In this document: in pieces, positions 1 through 8,902 of the stretch
Layout: each line of letters starts with the position of its first letter
How positions within the stretch are numbered: the stretch's first letter is position 1
Assembly: GCA_958452935.1 (NCBI GenBank)
Contig: CAUDVX010000024.1
Span: 1-25,971, forward strand
DNA length: 25,971 nt
DNA from: an uncultured Collinsella sp.
GTDB lineage: Bacteria; Actinomycetota; Coriobacteriia; Coriobacteriales; Coriobacteriaceae
Direction of reading: 5' to 3'
Notes under the pieces: generated by a model
The model's input: the letters and a program-made list of their open reading frames with translations, nothing else
Databases searched by the model: none
Told to the model about the DNA's origin: nothing
Made by a program: the position numbers and the translations under genes

Positions 1-1212
1 GCGACGGGTTCTCCCGCCGAGGCATTTGCTCGCCTGCGCAACGACGACCTGCAGCTTTCGCTCGAAGAGCGGGCTCGTTTGCTCTATGTCGCCATGACGC
101 GTGCGCGAGAGCTGGTCATTCTGGCGATGGATGCCGGCGTGAGCCGTGGCAAGGTGACGGCGCCGACCTTCGACGTCGAGACCGATCTGACCTATGACGT
201 GCTGCGCCGTATTCTGCCGACCGACGCTCTGGACATGCCGCAGCTCGATGCCGACCGCCTGGTGTTCGACAACTCCCGGCCGGGCGACTACGAGCTCATT
301 TCGCTCGCGAACTTTACCTTTGGCGAGCAGGCGTTTGAGGCCAACGCTTCGCTGGATACCGAGGGCAGGCTCGTCCGTGGCGATGCCGATACAGATGCTG
401 CCGACGATTCGGTCAGTACAATCGTTCCCGGTCCTGCCGACCCCGAGCCCGATGCATTTGAGCTCGTGTATCCCCAGGCAGCGGGCGTGCGCATGGGCAC
501 CTGCCCGTATCCGGAGCGCGATTCGTACAGCTACTCGTCAATTGCCGCGGCGCTGCATGCCGAGTCCGAGGACCGTGCCGCCGAGGCGCACGTGCCCATG
601 GACGAGGCCGGCGATGATGCGGAGTCGGATGGTTCCGAGATGACGGATGCAGACGTTGCCGCCGTTGAGCCTACCGGCAACCCCATGGCGCTGGGCTCGG
701 CGTTCCATGCCGCCTGCCAGTGGCTGATCGAGATGGGTGCCGATGCGCTGCCCGCCGCGCGTGCCGATGCACTGGCGCGTCTGTGGTGCCTGACGCCGGA
801 GCAGCGCGAACGCTTCGACGTTGCCCTGGACCGCTGGCTCAAGTCGGCTGTTCGTGCCGACCTGCTCGCGTGGCCGTGCGTTCGCGCCGAGGTGCCGTTC
901 TTTTCGCTGGGCTGCGAGGACGAGGACATCGCTCGCTACGGTGCCTATGCCGAGGGCGCCATCGATGCACTGGCCACCGACCCGGCCGATCCGTCGCGCG
1001 CACTGGTCATCGACTACAAGACGGGTGGCACGCCGGATGAGACGCCGGACCAGCTGCTCGAGAAGCACGCCCTGCAGGCGCGCGTCTACGCCGACGTGTT
1101 GCACAAAGCGGGCGTTGAGACGGTGACGGTCAAGTTCGTCCGCGTGGAGCAGGCGAATCCAACCATCTTCGTCGAACCCGCCGAACCTCAAGTAGTCACC
1201 TACAATTTCTAG
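1..1212 (+). CDS. addA: AddA/UvrD-type ATP-dependent helicase-nuclease, C-terminal part (5' end outside window)
   Basis: The reading frame is open from the first base, so this is the last 403 residues of a larger protein. Near the start it carries superfamily 1 helicase motif VI (Tyr29-Val-Ala-Met-Thr-Arg34-Ala-Arg36-Glu), typical of UvrD/RecB/AddA helicases. The C-terminal half carries a RecB-like PD-(D/E)XK nuclease domain: Glu297 in EVPFF, Asp322 in GAIDAL, Asp338-Tyr-Lys340 in VIDYKTGG, and a Gln359-x3-Tyr363 motif. This order fits AddA of the AddAB complex, which resects double-strand breaks for recombination. An Asp/Glu-rich, low-complexity stretch at about residues 120-220 separates the helicase and nuclease parts. 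AddB would be expected upstream but is not visible. Another UvrD-family helicase with a fused nuclease domain is the main alternative. The gene ends before a long hairpin and dnaE. Confidence 0.85.
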   Translation, partial: ATGSPAEAFARLRNDDLQLSLEERARLLYVAMTRARELVILAMDAGVSRGKVTAPTFDVETDLTYDVLRRILPTDALDMPQLDADRLVFDNSRPGDYELISLANFTFGEQAFEANASLDTEGRLVRGDADTDAADDSVSTIVPGPADPEPDAFELVYPQAAGVRMGTCPYPERDSYSYSSIAAALHAESEDRAAEAHVPMDEAGDDAESDGSEMTDADVAAVEPTGNPMALGSAFHAACQWLIEMGADALPAARADALARLWCLTPEQRERFDVALDRWLKSAVRADLLAWPCVRAEVPFFSLGCEDEDIARYGAYAEGAIDALATDPADPSRALVIDYKTGGTPDETPDQLLEKHALQARVYADVLHKAGVETVTVKFVRVEQANPTIFVEPAEPQVVTYNF

Positions 1213-1224
1213 CCCTCAGATAAC

Positions 1225-1287
1225 TTGCGGTGGAATGCGGGCTGTTTTGGCCAAAAAAGCCGCCAAACAGTCCGCATTTCACCGCAA
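1225..1287. repeat. Long imperfect inverted repeat (REP-like hairpin)
   Basis: Arms 1225-1247 and 1265-1287 pair over 23 bp as RNA. The only departures from Watson-Crick pairing are two G-U wobbles (1233 with 1279, 1241 with 1271). The loop contains a run of A. No T-run follows the right arm, so this is not a standard intrinsic terminator, although it lies just after the helicase-nuclease gene. It resembles intergenic palindromic elements of the REP type. Whether it occurs elsewhere in the genome cannot be seen here. Confidence 0.7.
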
Positions 1288-1343
1288 CTGCAAGAGGAGC
1301 CGTGTGGGTTTGGCTAGGTTCGGGTGCTGTCCGTGCCGTGCGG

Positions 1344-1349
1344 TAAAAT
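1344..1349 (+). promoter_or_regulatory. Possible -10 element for dnaE
   Basis: TAAAAT lies 40 bases before the dnaE start codon, in otherwise GC-rich sequence. The only -35 candidate is weak (TTCGGG at 1319-1324, spacer 19). The call rests mainly on the -10 match and the position. Confidence 0.35.
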
Positions 1350-1388
1350 CGTTCAGTCAGAACACGAACCCGCATCGGAGCTCATCAC

Positions 1389-4300
1389 ATGGCATTCGTC
1401 CATCTGCACAATCACACTGTTTTCTCCATGCTCGACGGCGCAACCCGTATCCAGGATATGGTCAACCGTGCCGTTGAGCTGGGCATGCCCGCTGTTGCCA
1501 TTACCGACCACGGCTACATGTATGGCGTGCCCGACCTGGCGCTGGCCTGCGACGCCGTCAACCACAACACGCCCGAGTACAAAACCTGGAGCCACGACAA
1601 GGCCTTCTTGGAAAAGGACCGCCGCGACGAGTTGGTGGAGCCCGATCCCGAGGAAAACCCGCGCGAGCATGCCCAGTATGTGAAGGACATGGCCATGTGG
1701 GACGAGAAGGGCAACATCGACGAGCTCAAGCCGCCCCTGGTCATCAAACCCATCTTTGGCTGCGAGGTCTACTTTACGCCGGACGAGACGCTTGCCCGCG
1801 ACCATAAGCCCGAGCTCTACCATATGATCCTTCTGGCCAAGGACCAGGAGGGCTACGTCAACCTGATGCAGACGGTTTCCGAGGCCGCCGTGCAGGGCTT
1901 TTACTACAAGCCGCGCGTGACGCTCGACAACCTGCGCCGCCACGCCAAGGGCATGATCTGCACGAGCGCCTGCATCGCGGGCATCATCCCCAAATACATC
2001 GACCGCGGCGACATGGAAGGCGCCATCAAGTGGGCCGAGACCTTTCGTGACACCTTCGAGCCCGGCGACTTCTACATCGAGATCCAGGAACACGGCATTA
2101 CCACCGATAACGGCCTGACCGACGAGCAAATGGACCGTACGCTCATCGACATCGCCAAGCAGGTGGGTGTCAAAGTCATCGCCACCAACGACTTCCACTA
2201 CCTGCGCCGCGAGGATGCGCCCGTGCAGGACGTCATCATGTGCATTGGCATGAACGCCAAGGTCGATGACCCCAACCGCATGCGCATGACCGGCTCGGAG
2301 TTTTACATGAAGACCGAGGAGGAGATGCGGGCGATGTTCCCGTATTGCCCCGAGGCCTGCGACAACACGCTCGAGATCGCCGACAAGTGCTACGTTGAGC
2401 TGGACTGGGACTCCATCATCCTGCCGCGCTTTCCGTTGCTCGACCCCGGCGAGACGCACGAGAGCCAGTTCCGCCGCGAGTGCGAGAAGGGCCTGCGCCA
2501 GCACTACGGTGACGACTGGGCCACGCGCGAGATCGGCGGCGTCAACATCAAAGAGCGCTTTGAGTACGAATACAAGGTCATTTGCGACAAGGGTTTTGCC
2601 GCCTACTTCTTGATCGTTGCCGAGTATGTGCAATGGGCCAAGGATAACGGCATCGGCGTCGGTCCCGGCCGTGGCTCGGCAGCCGGCGCTATCGTCGCCT
2701 ATGCCATGAACATCACCGCGTTCGACCCGCTCGAAAACGGCCTGATGTTCGAGAGGTTCCTGTCTCCGCAGCGTACCGAGATGCCCGATATCGATATGGA
2801 CTTCGACGACGAGCGGCGCCTCGAGGTCGTGGAGCACGTTCGCCAGCTCTACGGCCCCGAGAAGGTCACCCACGTCATCACCTACTCGACCATCAAGGCC
2901 AAGCAGGCCATCAACGACGCCGCGCGCGTCTTGGACTACCCGGTCTACATGGGCCAGCGCCTGTCCAAGATGGTCTCGAGCGACCCCAAGGTCAAGCTCA
3001 AGCAGGTACTCGAAAAACAACCCGGCAAAGAGGATCTGTTTAACCCAGATTTTGCCGAGGCCTATAAAAAGGACGACGACGCCCGCCGCATCATCGACAC
3101 GGCGCTCTCGATCGAGGGCCTCACCCGTGGCGAGGGCGTGCACGCGTGCGCCGTTCTGATCTGCCGCGACCCCGTCAACGAGCACGTGCCCACCAAGCTC
3201 GACACCAAGGGCGGCGTCGAGATTACCCAGTACGAGGGCCATACCGTTGCCGACATGGGCCTGCTCAAGATGGACTTCCTGGGCCTGCGTACGCTGACGG
3301 TTATCTCCAAGGCAAAGGCCAACATCAAAAAGAACTTCGGCATCGACATCAAAGAGGAAGATATTCCCTTTGACGATCCCGAGATCTTTAAGCTCATGGG
3401 TTCCGGCCACACCGCCGGCGTCTTCCAGGTCGAGTCCGCCGGCATGACGGCCACGATCAAGAACATGAAGCCCACCGAGTACAAGCACGTCGTAGCATTG
3501 ATCGCCCTGTACCGCCCGGGCCCGCTGGGCGCCGGCATGGTTTCGTCCTACATCAACCGTATGAACGGCAAGGAGCCGGCCGTCTCCTACGACGACCGTC
3601 TGGACGACATCCTGGGCGAAACCTACGGCACCATGGTCTACCAGGAGCAGGTTATGCTCATCTCCGTCGAGATGTGCGGCTTCTCCAAGGGCGAATCGGA
3701 CTCGCGTATCCGTAAGCCCGTGGCTAAGAAGAAGATTAAGCTGCTCACGTCGACGGTGCTCCACTGGGAGGATGGCTCGGACGAGACCACCTACGACCAC
3801 TGGATGAACGGCGCTATCAAGAACAACTACACGCGCGAGGTTGCCCAGAAGATTTGGGACGATGTTCTCGAGTTCGCATCCTACGCCTTCAACAAGTCGC
3901 ACTCCGCCGGCTACGCCATTCTGGTTATGCAGACGGCATGGCTCAAGGCGCACTATCCGCACGAGTACATGGCGGCCGTTCTGACGTCCTACACGGGCAA
4001 GACCGACAAGATCGTGCACTACGTCTCGGCATGCCGTCACGACGGTATCCCCGTGCTTTCGCCAGATGTCAACGAGTCCGGTACCGAGTTCACGGCTACC
4101 AAGGAGGGCGTGCGCTTTGGTCTGGCCGGCATCCGCGGCGTGGGTACCGGCGTGGCACAGGCGATTATCGCCGAGCGCGAGGCGGGCGGCCCGTTTAAGA
4201 CGTTGCATGACTTTGTCGAGCGCGTGGACTCGAGCCAGGCCAACCGTCGCGTGATTGAATCGCTGATCAAGGCAGGCGCCTTCGACTCCACGGGCTATCC

Positions 4301-5192
4301 GCGCCGCCAGATGATGCACTTTGTGGACAAGAACAACCCCGAGAACATCATCGATGCCGCCGTGAAGCGCCAGAAGGATCGCGCAAGCGGCCAGACGTCG
4401 TTCTTCGATATGTTTGGCGACGTTGAGGGCTCGGGCTTTGAGGTCAGCGTGCCCGATCCGGATGGCCAGGAGTGGGACCGCCACCTTAAGCTGAGCCAGG
4501 AGAAAGAGGTTCTGGGCATCTATGTCTCGGACCATCCGCTGCGCCCGTTTGAGTATGCGCTAGCCAAGGCGCGCGACTTTTCGTTCTCGCAGATCGACAC
4601 CGGCTACGAAGTTCAGAATCCTACGGGCGGCACCATCAACCAGGAGATTCCCGAGGGTAAGGCGCTGTGGTGGGCCGGTATGGTCTCGAGTGTGTCCAAG
4701 CGCGTGACCAAAAACGGTGACCCCATGGGCATCGTGCAGCTCGAGGACATGGAAGGCGAGGCCACCGTCGTCGTGTTCCCCAAGACCTACAAGGAGGCCG
4801 AGGGGTACCTGTACGGCGAGGTCGATCCCGAGACCGGTGCACAGCTGTCCGATGCGTTTGTGCGCATTAAGGGCAAGCTCGAGCGCTCGGACCGCGGCGA
4901 CCAGATCATCGCGCAGGAGATTGTGCCGCTGGAGCTCAACGAGGAGAACAACAAGCCCAAGGTGTTTGAGGTCATGGTGCCCAACAGCCGCTTTAGCCAG
5001 GGCAATATGGCGCGTCTTGCCACGGTGTTCACCACCAACCCGGGCGGCGACCGTGTGGAGATCTTTATCGAGCAGGTGGACGGGCGCGTGCTACGTGCCG
5101 AGGTTCCGGCGAAGGTTAATGCGCGCTCGATTCCGCTGCTGGCAGAGGCAAAGGCCATCGTCGGCAACCAAGGCCGCGTGACGGTTATCTAA
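1389..5192 (+). CDS. dnaE: DNA polymerase III subunit alpha
   Basis: This is the replicative DNA polymerase catalytic subunit, 1267 residues, slightly longer than the roughly 1160 of E. coli DnaE. It begins with a PHP domain (HLHNHT at residues 5-10). A palm domain of the PolC/DnaE type follows, with GPGRGSAAG near residue 425 and PDIDMDFDDERR near 466. Asp469 and Asp471 match the catalytic D-x-D pair, and Asp629 in KMDFLGLRTLT matches the third catalytic aspartate. A helix-hairpin-helix region (LAGIRGVG, near residue 915) and an OB-fold (WWAGMVSSVSKRVTKNG, near residue 1095) come next, in the usual order. The ATG at 1389 is preceded by a GGAG ribosome site at about 1377-1380. The lack of an N-terminal 3'-5' exonuclease domain separates it from PolC. 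Confidence 0.97.
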   Translation: MAFVHLHNHTVFSMLDGATRIQDMVNRAVELGMPAVAITDHGYMYGVPDLALACDAVNHNTPEYKTWSHDKAFLEKDRRDELVEPDPEENPREHAQYVKDMAMWDEKGNIDELKPPLVIKPIFGCEVYFTPDETLARDHKPELYHMILLAKDQEGYVNLMQTVSEAAVQGFYYKPRVTLDNLRRHAKGMICTSACIAGIIPKYIDRGDMEGAIKWAETFRDTFEPGDFYIEIQEHGITTDNGLTDEQMDRTLIDIAKQVGVKVIATNDFHYLRREDAPVQDVIMCIGMNAKVDDPNRMRMTGSEFYMKTEEEMRAMFPYCPEACDNTLEIADKCYVELDWDSIILPRFPLLDPGETHESQFRRECEKGLRQHYGDDWATREIGGVNIKERFEYEYKVICDKGFAAYFLIVAEYVQWAKDNGIGVGPGRGSAAGAIVAYAMNITAFDPLENGLMFERFLSPQRTEMPDIDMDFDDERRLEVVEHVRQLYGPEKVTHVITYSTIKAKQAINDAARVLDYPVYMGQRLSKMVSSDPKVKLKQVLEKQPGKEDLFNPDFAEAYKKDDDARRIIDTALSIEGLTRGEGVHACAVLICRDPVNEHVPTKLDTKGGVEITQYEGHTVADMGLLKMDFLGLRTLTVISKAKANIKKNFGIDIKEEDIPFDDPEIFKLMGSGHTAGVFQVESAGMTATIKNMKPTEYKHVVALIALYRPGPLGAGMVSSYINRMNGKEPAVSYDDRLDDILGETYGTMVYQEQVMLISVEMCGFSKGESDSRIRKPVAKKKIKLLTSTVLHWEDGSDETTYDHWMNGAIKNNYTREVAQKIWDDVLEFASYAFNKSHSAGYAILVMQTAWLKAHYPHEYMAAVLTSYTGKTDKIVHYVSACRHDGIPVLSPDVNESGTEFTATKEGVRFGLAGIRGVGTGVAQAIIAEREAGGPFKTLHDFVERVDSSQANRRVIESLIKAGAFDSTGYPRRQMMHFVDKNNPENIIDAAVKRQKDRASGQTSFFDMFGDVEGSGFEVSVPDPDGQEWDRHLKLSQEKEVLGIYVSDHPLRPFEYALAKARDFSFSQIDTGYEVQNPTGGTINQEIPEGKALWWAGMVSSVSKRVTKNGDPMGIVQLEDMEGEATVVVFPKTYKEAEGYLYGEVDPETGAQLSDAFVRIKGKLERSDRGDQIIAQEIVPLELNEENNKPKVFEVMVPNSRFSQGNMARLATVFTTNPGGDRVEIFIEQVDGRVLRAEVPAKVNARSIPLLAEAKAIVGNQGRVTVI

Positions 5193-5229
5193 AATGATTT
5201 TTCTGGGACGGGGATTAAAAAATCATTTT
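5191..5229. repeat. A/T-rich inverted repeat overlapping the dnaE stop codon
   Basis: Arms 5191-5202 and 5218-5229 are perfectly complementary over 12 bp with a 15-nt loop. The left arm begins inside the dnaE TAA stop. The right arm ends in four T. It could act as a weak terminator for dnaE, but the stem is AT-rich and the T-run is short. Confidence 0.5.
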
Positions 5230-5300
5230 GGGTGACGTGTGGCGGAAGACCAGTTTTTCTGGGACGGGAATGATTTGTTCATCCCCGTCCCAGAAAAATC
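5196..5300. repeat. Intergenic element with three copies of a TTTTTCTGGGACGGG motif
   Basis: The 20-nt segment 5196-5215 is repeated perfectly in inverted orientation at 5281-5300. A third, direct copy of 15 nt lies at 5254-5268 and forms a hairpin with 5284-5298. That hairpin can extend by four pairs (5270-5273 with 5279-5282). It has T before the stem and A after it on both strands, which is the reverse of an intrinsic terminator. The element fills almost the whole gap between dnaE and the SNF2 gene and looks like a small dispersed palindromic repeat. No target-site duplication was found at its ends. Confidence 0.75.
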
Positions 5301-5327
5301 GTTTGGCGTGCGAGATTGGAGGAAGTG

Positions 5328-8300
5328 ATGGCACAGCAGACGTTTGTGCAGGCGCTTCGTAAGGAAGCGGCGCTAAGCGGCACCTTTATGAAGGGGCGTT
5401 CGCTCATGCTTAACGGCGCCGTGCTGTCGATTGAGGACAGCGGCTCGCGCTTCTCCAAAAACGTGACGCTTGAGGGCTCGGTGCGCGGCTCACGCGGCGA
5501 CCTGTACAAGACGCACGTAGCGCTCGACATGGACGAGCACGAGGTGATCGACTACGACTGCGATTGCCCCGCTGCCTATCGCTACCCCGGTATGTGCAAG
5601 CACGCCATCGCCACAGCGCTTGCATACCTGGACGCCAGCGGCATTGAGCCTGTTGAGGGATTGCGCACGCCGGTCCGCACGTTTACGGCACCGCTCGCAC
5701 AATCCAAACAGTCCGTGCGTACCGCGCCCAAAGCGCCGGCCGTCAATCCCAACTTTCCCTTTCCGGCGCCCGTCCCCACGAGCCCCAGCCTCATGGCGGC
5801 GCTCTCCGATCTTTCGGACGTGCGCATGGATGAGCTGGCGAGCATGCGCCGCAAGCTTGCCGGTGCCGTTGATCCCGACGCCCCCAAAGCGGCGTTGGGG
5901 CCCTCGTTGGTGCCGTACTACAATCCGCTGTTCGCCGACCGCTTTAGCTGGGCGCTCGAGTTCCGCATTCGCTGCGGTTCGGTGTCCTACGTGGTCAAGG
6001 ATATCGACGGCATGGCCGACGCCTATGTCCGAGGCGGCACGTTCTCGTACGGCAAGAAGCTCACGTTTCTTCATGTGCCCGAAGCCTTTGACGACGTTTC
6101 GGTACAGTTGCTCGACCTTGTCGCAACGACGGTTGCCTACCTAGGCGATATCACGAGTTCGCGCTCGGCGTCGTATGACTTTGCCCGTAGCGGCTTTGTC
6201 GCTGAGCGTCAGTTGCCGCTGTCCGAGCATGACATCGTATACGTGCTGGACCTGCTGCATGGCAGGACCATTTCCTTTGAGCCTGCCTGGTCGCGGGGGA
6301 CGACGGCGCATCGTGCCTACGACGTGGCGGTCGAGCCGGCGCCGCAAGGGGAGGATGAAGCCCCGACCAAGCGCCCGCCGCTCCTTGCCGCCAAGATTGC
6401 GCCGGCGGTCGGCGGCAGCTACGACCTTCGCCTGCCCGCCGATATGTACTGCTTTGCATCGGGTGACGTTGCCTACCTGGTCGACACGCGCCGCGCGCGC
6501 CGTACCGACACGGCGTTTGCCCAACATGCGGCGCCGTTCCTATCGCACTTGTTGCCCTGCCGCACGCCGGTCCATATCGCCGCCGACCAGGTGGGCGAGT
6601 TCTGCCGCATGGCACTGCCCGTCTTGCGCGACTACACCGACCTGGCCGCTCCCGCCGTACTTGACGCCGTGGCACCCGAGGCGAGTTTCCATTTTGAGAT
6701 TGGCGTCGACGATGGGCTCGTGACCTGCAAAATTACGGTTACCTACGGCGACTGGTCGGCAGATCTCTTTAGCCTGGGCGCTCCGGGCAGCCCCTTCGAA
6801 GAGCAGCGCCCCGGCGTGCCGCCCCGTGACATGATGGCGGAGTTTCGCGTTATGGATACGGCGGCCCTGTATTTCGATTTCTACGAGGGTGGCCTGGCGT
6901 TTGAGGAACGCGATGACGAGAGCTTGTTCCGCCTGCTGACCGAGGGCCTGTCTGCCCTGTCCGAGCTGGGCGAGGTCATGCTCAGCGACCGCCTACGCCA
7001 GGTCTCGGTCCGCCCTGCGCCCAAGCTTTCGGTGCGTGCGACCGTCAAGAGTAACCTGCTCGACGTCGAACTGGGCACGAGCGGCCTTTCGACGGCAGAC
7101 CTTGCCATCTACCTCGATTCCTACAAGCGTCACCAGACGTTTGCACGTCTCACGTCCGGCGATATCATCCGCCTGGACGAGGGCGCCCGTGCCGCGTTTG
7201 GCCTTGCCGAGGACTTGGGCGTCGATGCCGTCGACCTGCTCGACGGCGTGTCGCTTCCCGCGTCGAGTACCCTGTTCGTCGACAGCATGCTTGCGCGCAC
7301 GCCCGCGCTCGAAGCCGATCGCGACGCTGCATTCCGTCGCACCGTCGAGCGCTTGGATACGCTCGGCAAGATGGATTTTACGGTGCCGGTCTCGCTCAAG
7401 GCCACACTGCGCGGCTATCAGGTCGACGGCTACCAGTGGCTCGGCTCGCTCGAGCACCTGGGCCTCGGCGGCATCTTGGCCGACGACATGGGCCTGGGCA
7501 AAACGCTGCAGATGATCGCACATATCCTAGCGCGCGTGGAGGCGGGGGACACTAAGCCCACGCTTGTGGTGTGCCCTGCGTCGCTTGTGTACAACTGGAC
7601 CGCCGAGCTGGAGCGCTTTGCCCCGTCGCTCGATGTGTGCGCCATTGTGGGCGCCAAGGCTCAACGCCGCGTGCAGATCGCCGGCGTGGCCGAACATAAC
7701 GTGGTTGTAACGTCGTATGACCTTATGCGCCGCGACATCGACGAGTACGTCGAGCAGGACTTTGCCCGCATGGTGCTGGACGAAGCCCAGTACATTAAAA
7801 ACCCGCTCACCCAGGTGGCCCGCGCTGCCAAGCGCCTGCCGGCCGGCGTGCGCTTTGCCTTGACGGGAACGCCTATCGAAAACCGTCTGTCCGAGCTCTG
7901 GAGCATCTTCGACTTTTTGATGCCGGGCCTTCTGGGCACGCGCGACTCATTCGCCAAGCGCTTCGAAAGCCCGGTCGAGCACGCCGAGGGTGACAGTGCC
8001 GCTCGCCTGCAGGCGCTCGTGTCGCCGTTTGTGCTGCGCCGTGTCAAGGAAGACGTGGTGGCCGATCTGCCCGAAAAGATCGAGGACACTGTCGTGGCTC
8101 AGCTCACCGGCGAGCAGCGCAAGCTGTACCTGGCAAACCAGGACCGCATCGCCCAGCAGGTGCAGCACCGCGAGGCATCCGAGTTTAAGAAAGACAAGCT
8201 CAAGGTGCTCGCCGAGCTCACCAAGCTGCGCCAGATCTGCTGCGACCCGCGTCTGCACTACGAGGATTACAGGGCGGGGAGCGCCAAGCTCGATACGTGC

Positions 8301-8801
8301 ATGGAACTCGTGCACGGCGCACTCGACGGCGGGCATCGCATCCTGTTGTTCAGCCAGTTTACGGGTATGCTCGATATCATCGGCAAGCGCTTGACCAAGG
8401 AGGACATCGCCTTCCTTAAGCTCACGGGTGCTTCGTCTAAGGAGAGCCGTGCCAAGATGGTCGCGCAGTTCCAAGCGGGCGAGGTTCCGGTCTTTTTGAT
8501 TTCGCTCAAGGCGGGCGGCGTGGGCCTTAACCTGACGGCAGCCGACGTGGTCATCCACTATGACCCGTGGTGGAACGTGGCCGCGCAGGACCAGGCGACT
8601 GACCGCGCGCATCGTATTGGCCAGCAACATACCGTGACCGTGTACAAGCTCATCGCCAAGGACACGATCGAGGAACGCATTATGCAGATGCAGGAGTCCA
8701 AGCGCGACCTGGTCAACAGCGTGCTCGGCGGCGACGGCATCTCGTCGGCGCTGTTCACGCGCGAGGATGTTCTGGCGCTGCTCGGTGGTGACGGTCGCTA
8801 G
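5328..8801 (+). CDS. SWIM zinc-finger SNF2-family DEAD/DEAH-type ATPase
   Basis: This is a 1157-residue SNF2/Rad54-like double-stranded DNA translocase. Near the N-terminus a SWIM zinc-binding motif is clear: Cys78-x-Cys80, nine residues, Cys90-x-His92. A long middle region (about 100-680) has no motif I recognise. The ATPase core follows: Walker A DDMGLGKT with Lys725, Walker B LDEAQ at 817-821, LTGTPIENR near 850, and motif VI ATDRAHRIGQ near 1090. Bacterial proteins of this layout are known as HepA-like or SWIM-SNF2 helicases; their physiological role is poorly defined, with transcription recycling or repair suggested. The ATG at 5328 is chosen because GGAGGA (5318-5323) is a proper ribosome site for it. 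An upstream TTG at 5316 overlaps that site and is unlikely to be used. Confidence 0.9.
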   Translation: MAQQTFVQALRKEAALSGTFMKGRSLMLNGAVLSIEDSGSRFSKNVTLEGSVRGSRGDLYKTHVALDMDEHEVIDYDCDCPAAYRYPGMCKHAIATALAYLDASGIEPVEGLRTPVRTFTAPLAQSKQSVRTAPKAPAVNPNFPFPAPVPTSPSLMAALSDLSDVRMDELASMRRKLAGAVDPDAPKAALGPSLVPYYNPLFADRFSWALEFRIRCGSVSYVVKDIDGMADAYVRGGTFSYGKKLTFLHVPEAFDDVSVQLLDLVATTVAYLGDITSSRSASYDFARSGFVAERQLPLSEHDIVYVLDLLHGRTISFEPAWSRGTTAHRAYDVAVEPAPQGEDEAPTKRPPLLAAKIAPAVGGSYDLRLPADMYCFASGDVAYLVDTRRARRTDTAFAQHAAPFLSHLLPCRTPVHIAADQVGEFCRMALPVLRDYTDLAAPAVLDAVAPEASFHFEIGVDDGLVTCKITVTYGDWSADLFSLGAPGSPFEEQRPGVPPRDMMAEFRVMDTAALYFDFYEGGLAFEERDDESLFRLLTEGLSALSELGEVMLSDRLRQVSVRPAPKLSVRATVKSNLLDVELGTSGLSTADLAIYLDSYKRHQTFARLTSGDIIRLDEGARAAFGLAEDLGVDAVDLLDGVSLPASSTLFVDSMLARTPALEADRDAAFRRTVERLDTLGKMDFTVPVSLKATLRGYQVDGYQWLGSLEHLGLGGILADDMGLGKTLQMIAHILARVEAGDTKPTLVVCPASLVYNWTAELERFAPSLDVCAIVGAKAQRRVQIAGVAEHNVVVTSYDLMRRDIDEYVEQDFARMVLDEAQYIKNPLTQVARAAKRLPAGVRFALTGTPIENRLSELWSIFDFLMPGLLGTRDSFAKRFESPVEHAEGDSAARLQALVSPFVLRRVKEDVVADLPEKIEDTVVAQLTGEQRKLYLANQDRIAQQVQHREASEFKKDKLKVLAELTKLRQICCDPRLHYEDYRAGSAKLDTCMELVHGALDGGHRILLFSQFTGMLDIIGKRLTKEDIAFLKLTGASSKESRAKMVAQFQAGEVPVFLISLKAGGVGLNLTAADVVIHYDPWWNVAAQDQATDRAHRIGQQHTVTVYKLIAKDTIEERIMQMQESKRDLVNSVLGGDGISSALFTREDVLALLGGDGR

Positions 8802-8836
8802 CCTCGCTCGTTATGTGTTCATTTGCCATGCCGTGG

Positions 8837-8868
8837 ATGGTTCGCCTGCCTTTGGGCATAAGAACCAT
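8837..8868. promoter_or_regulatory. Dyad/hairpin in the superoxide reductase upstream region
   Basis: Arms ATGGTTC (8837-8843) and GAACCAT (8862-8868) enclose a second stem, TGCC (8847-8850) with GGCA (8855-8858), separated by a symmetric 3x3 internal loop. No T-run follows. Its place 35 to 66 bases before the start codon suggests an operator or a 5' leader structure, but a function is not shown. Confidence 0.4.
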
Positions 8869-8902
8869 CGAGAACATTGGCACATCAGCAAAGGAGAGCA
8901 TC

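Noticed and set aside
1351..1363. Possible LexA box before dnaE (GTTC...GAAC)
   Set aside because: The half sites are in the wrong order for the GAAC-N4-GTTC consensus.
1353..4535. Long open frame antisense to dnaE (and a similar one antisense to fhs at 13787-15631)
   Set aside because: Long antisense frames are expected opposite GC-rich genes; the translations show no domain and the plus-strand genes are certain.
5254..5298. Hairpin read as an intrinsic terminator
   Set aside because: T precedes and A follows the stem on both strands, opposite to a terminator.
5316..5327. TTG start four codons upstream for the SNF2 gene
   Set aside because: It overlaps the GGAGGA ribosome site that serves the ATG at 5328.
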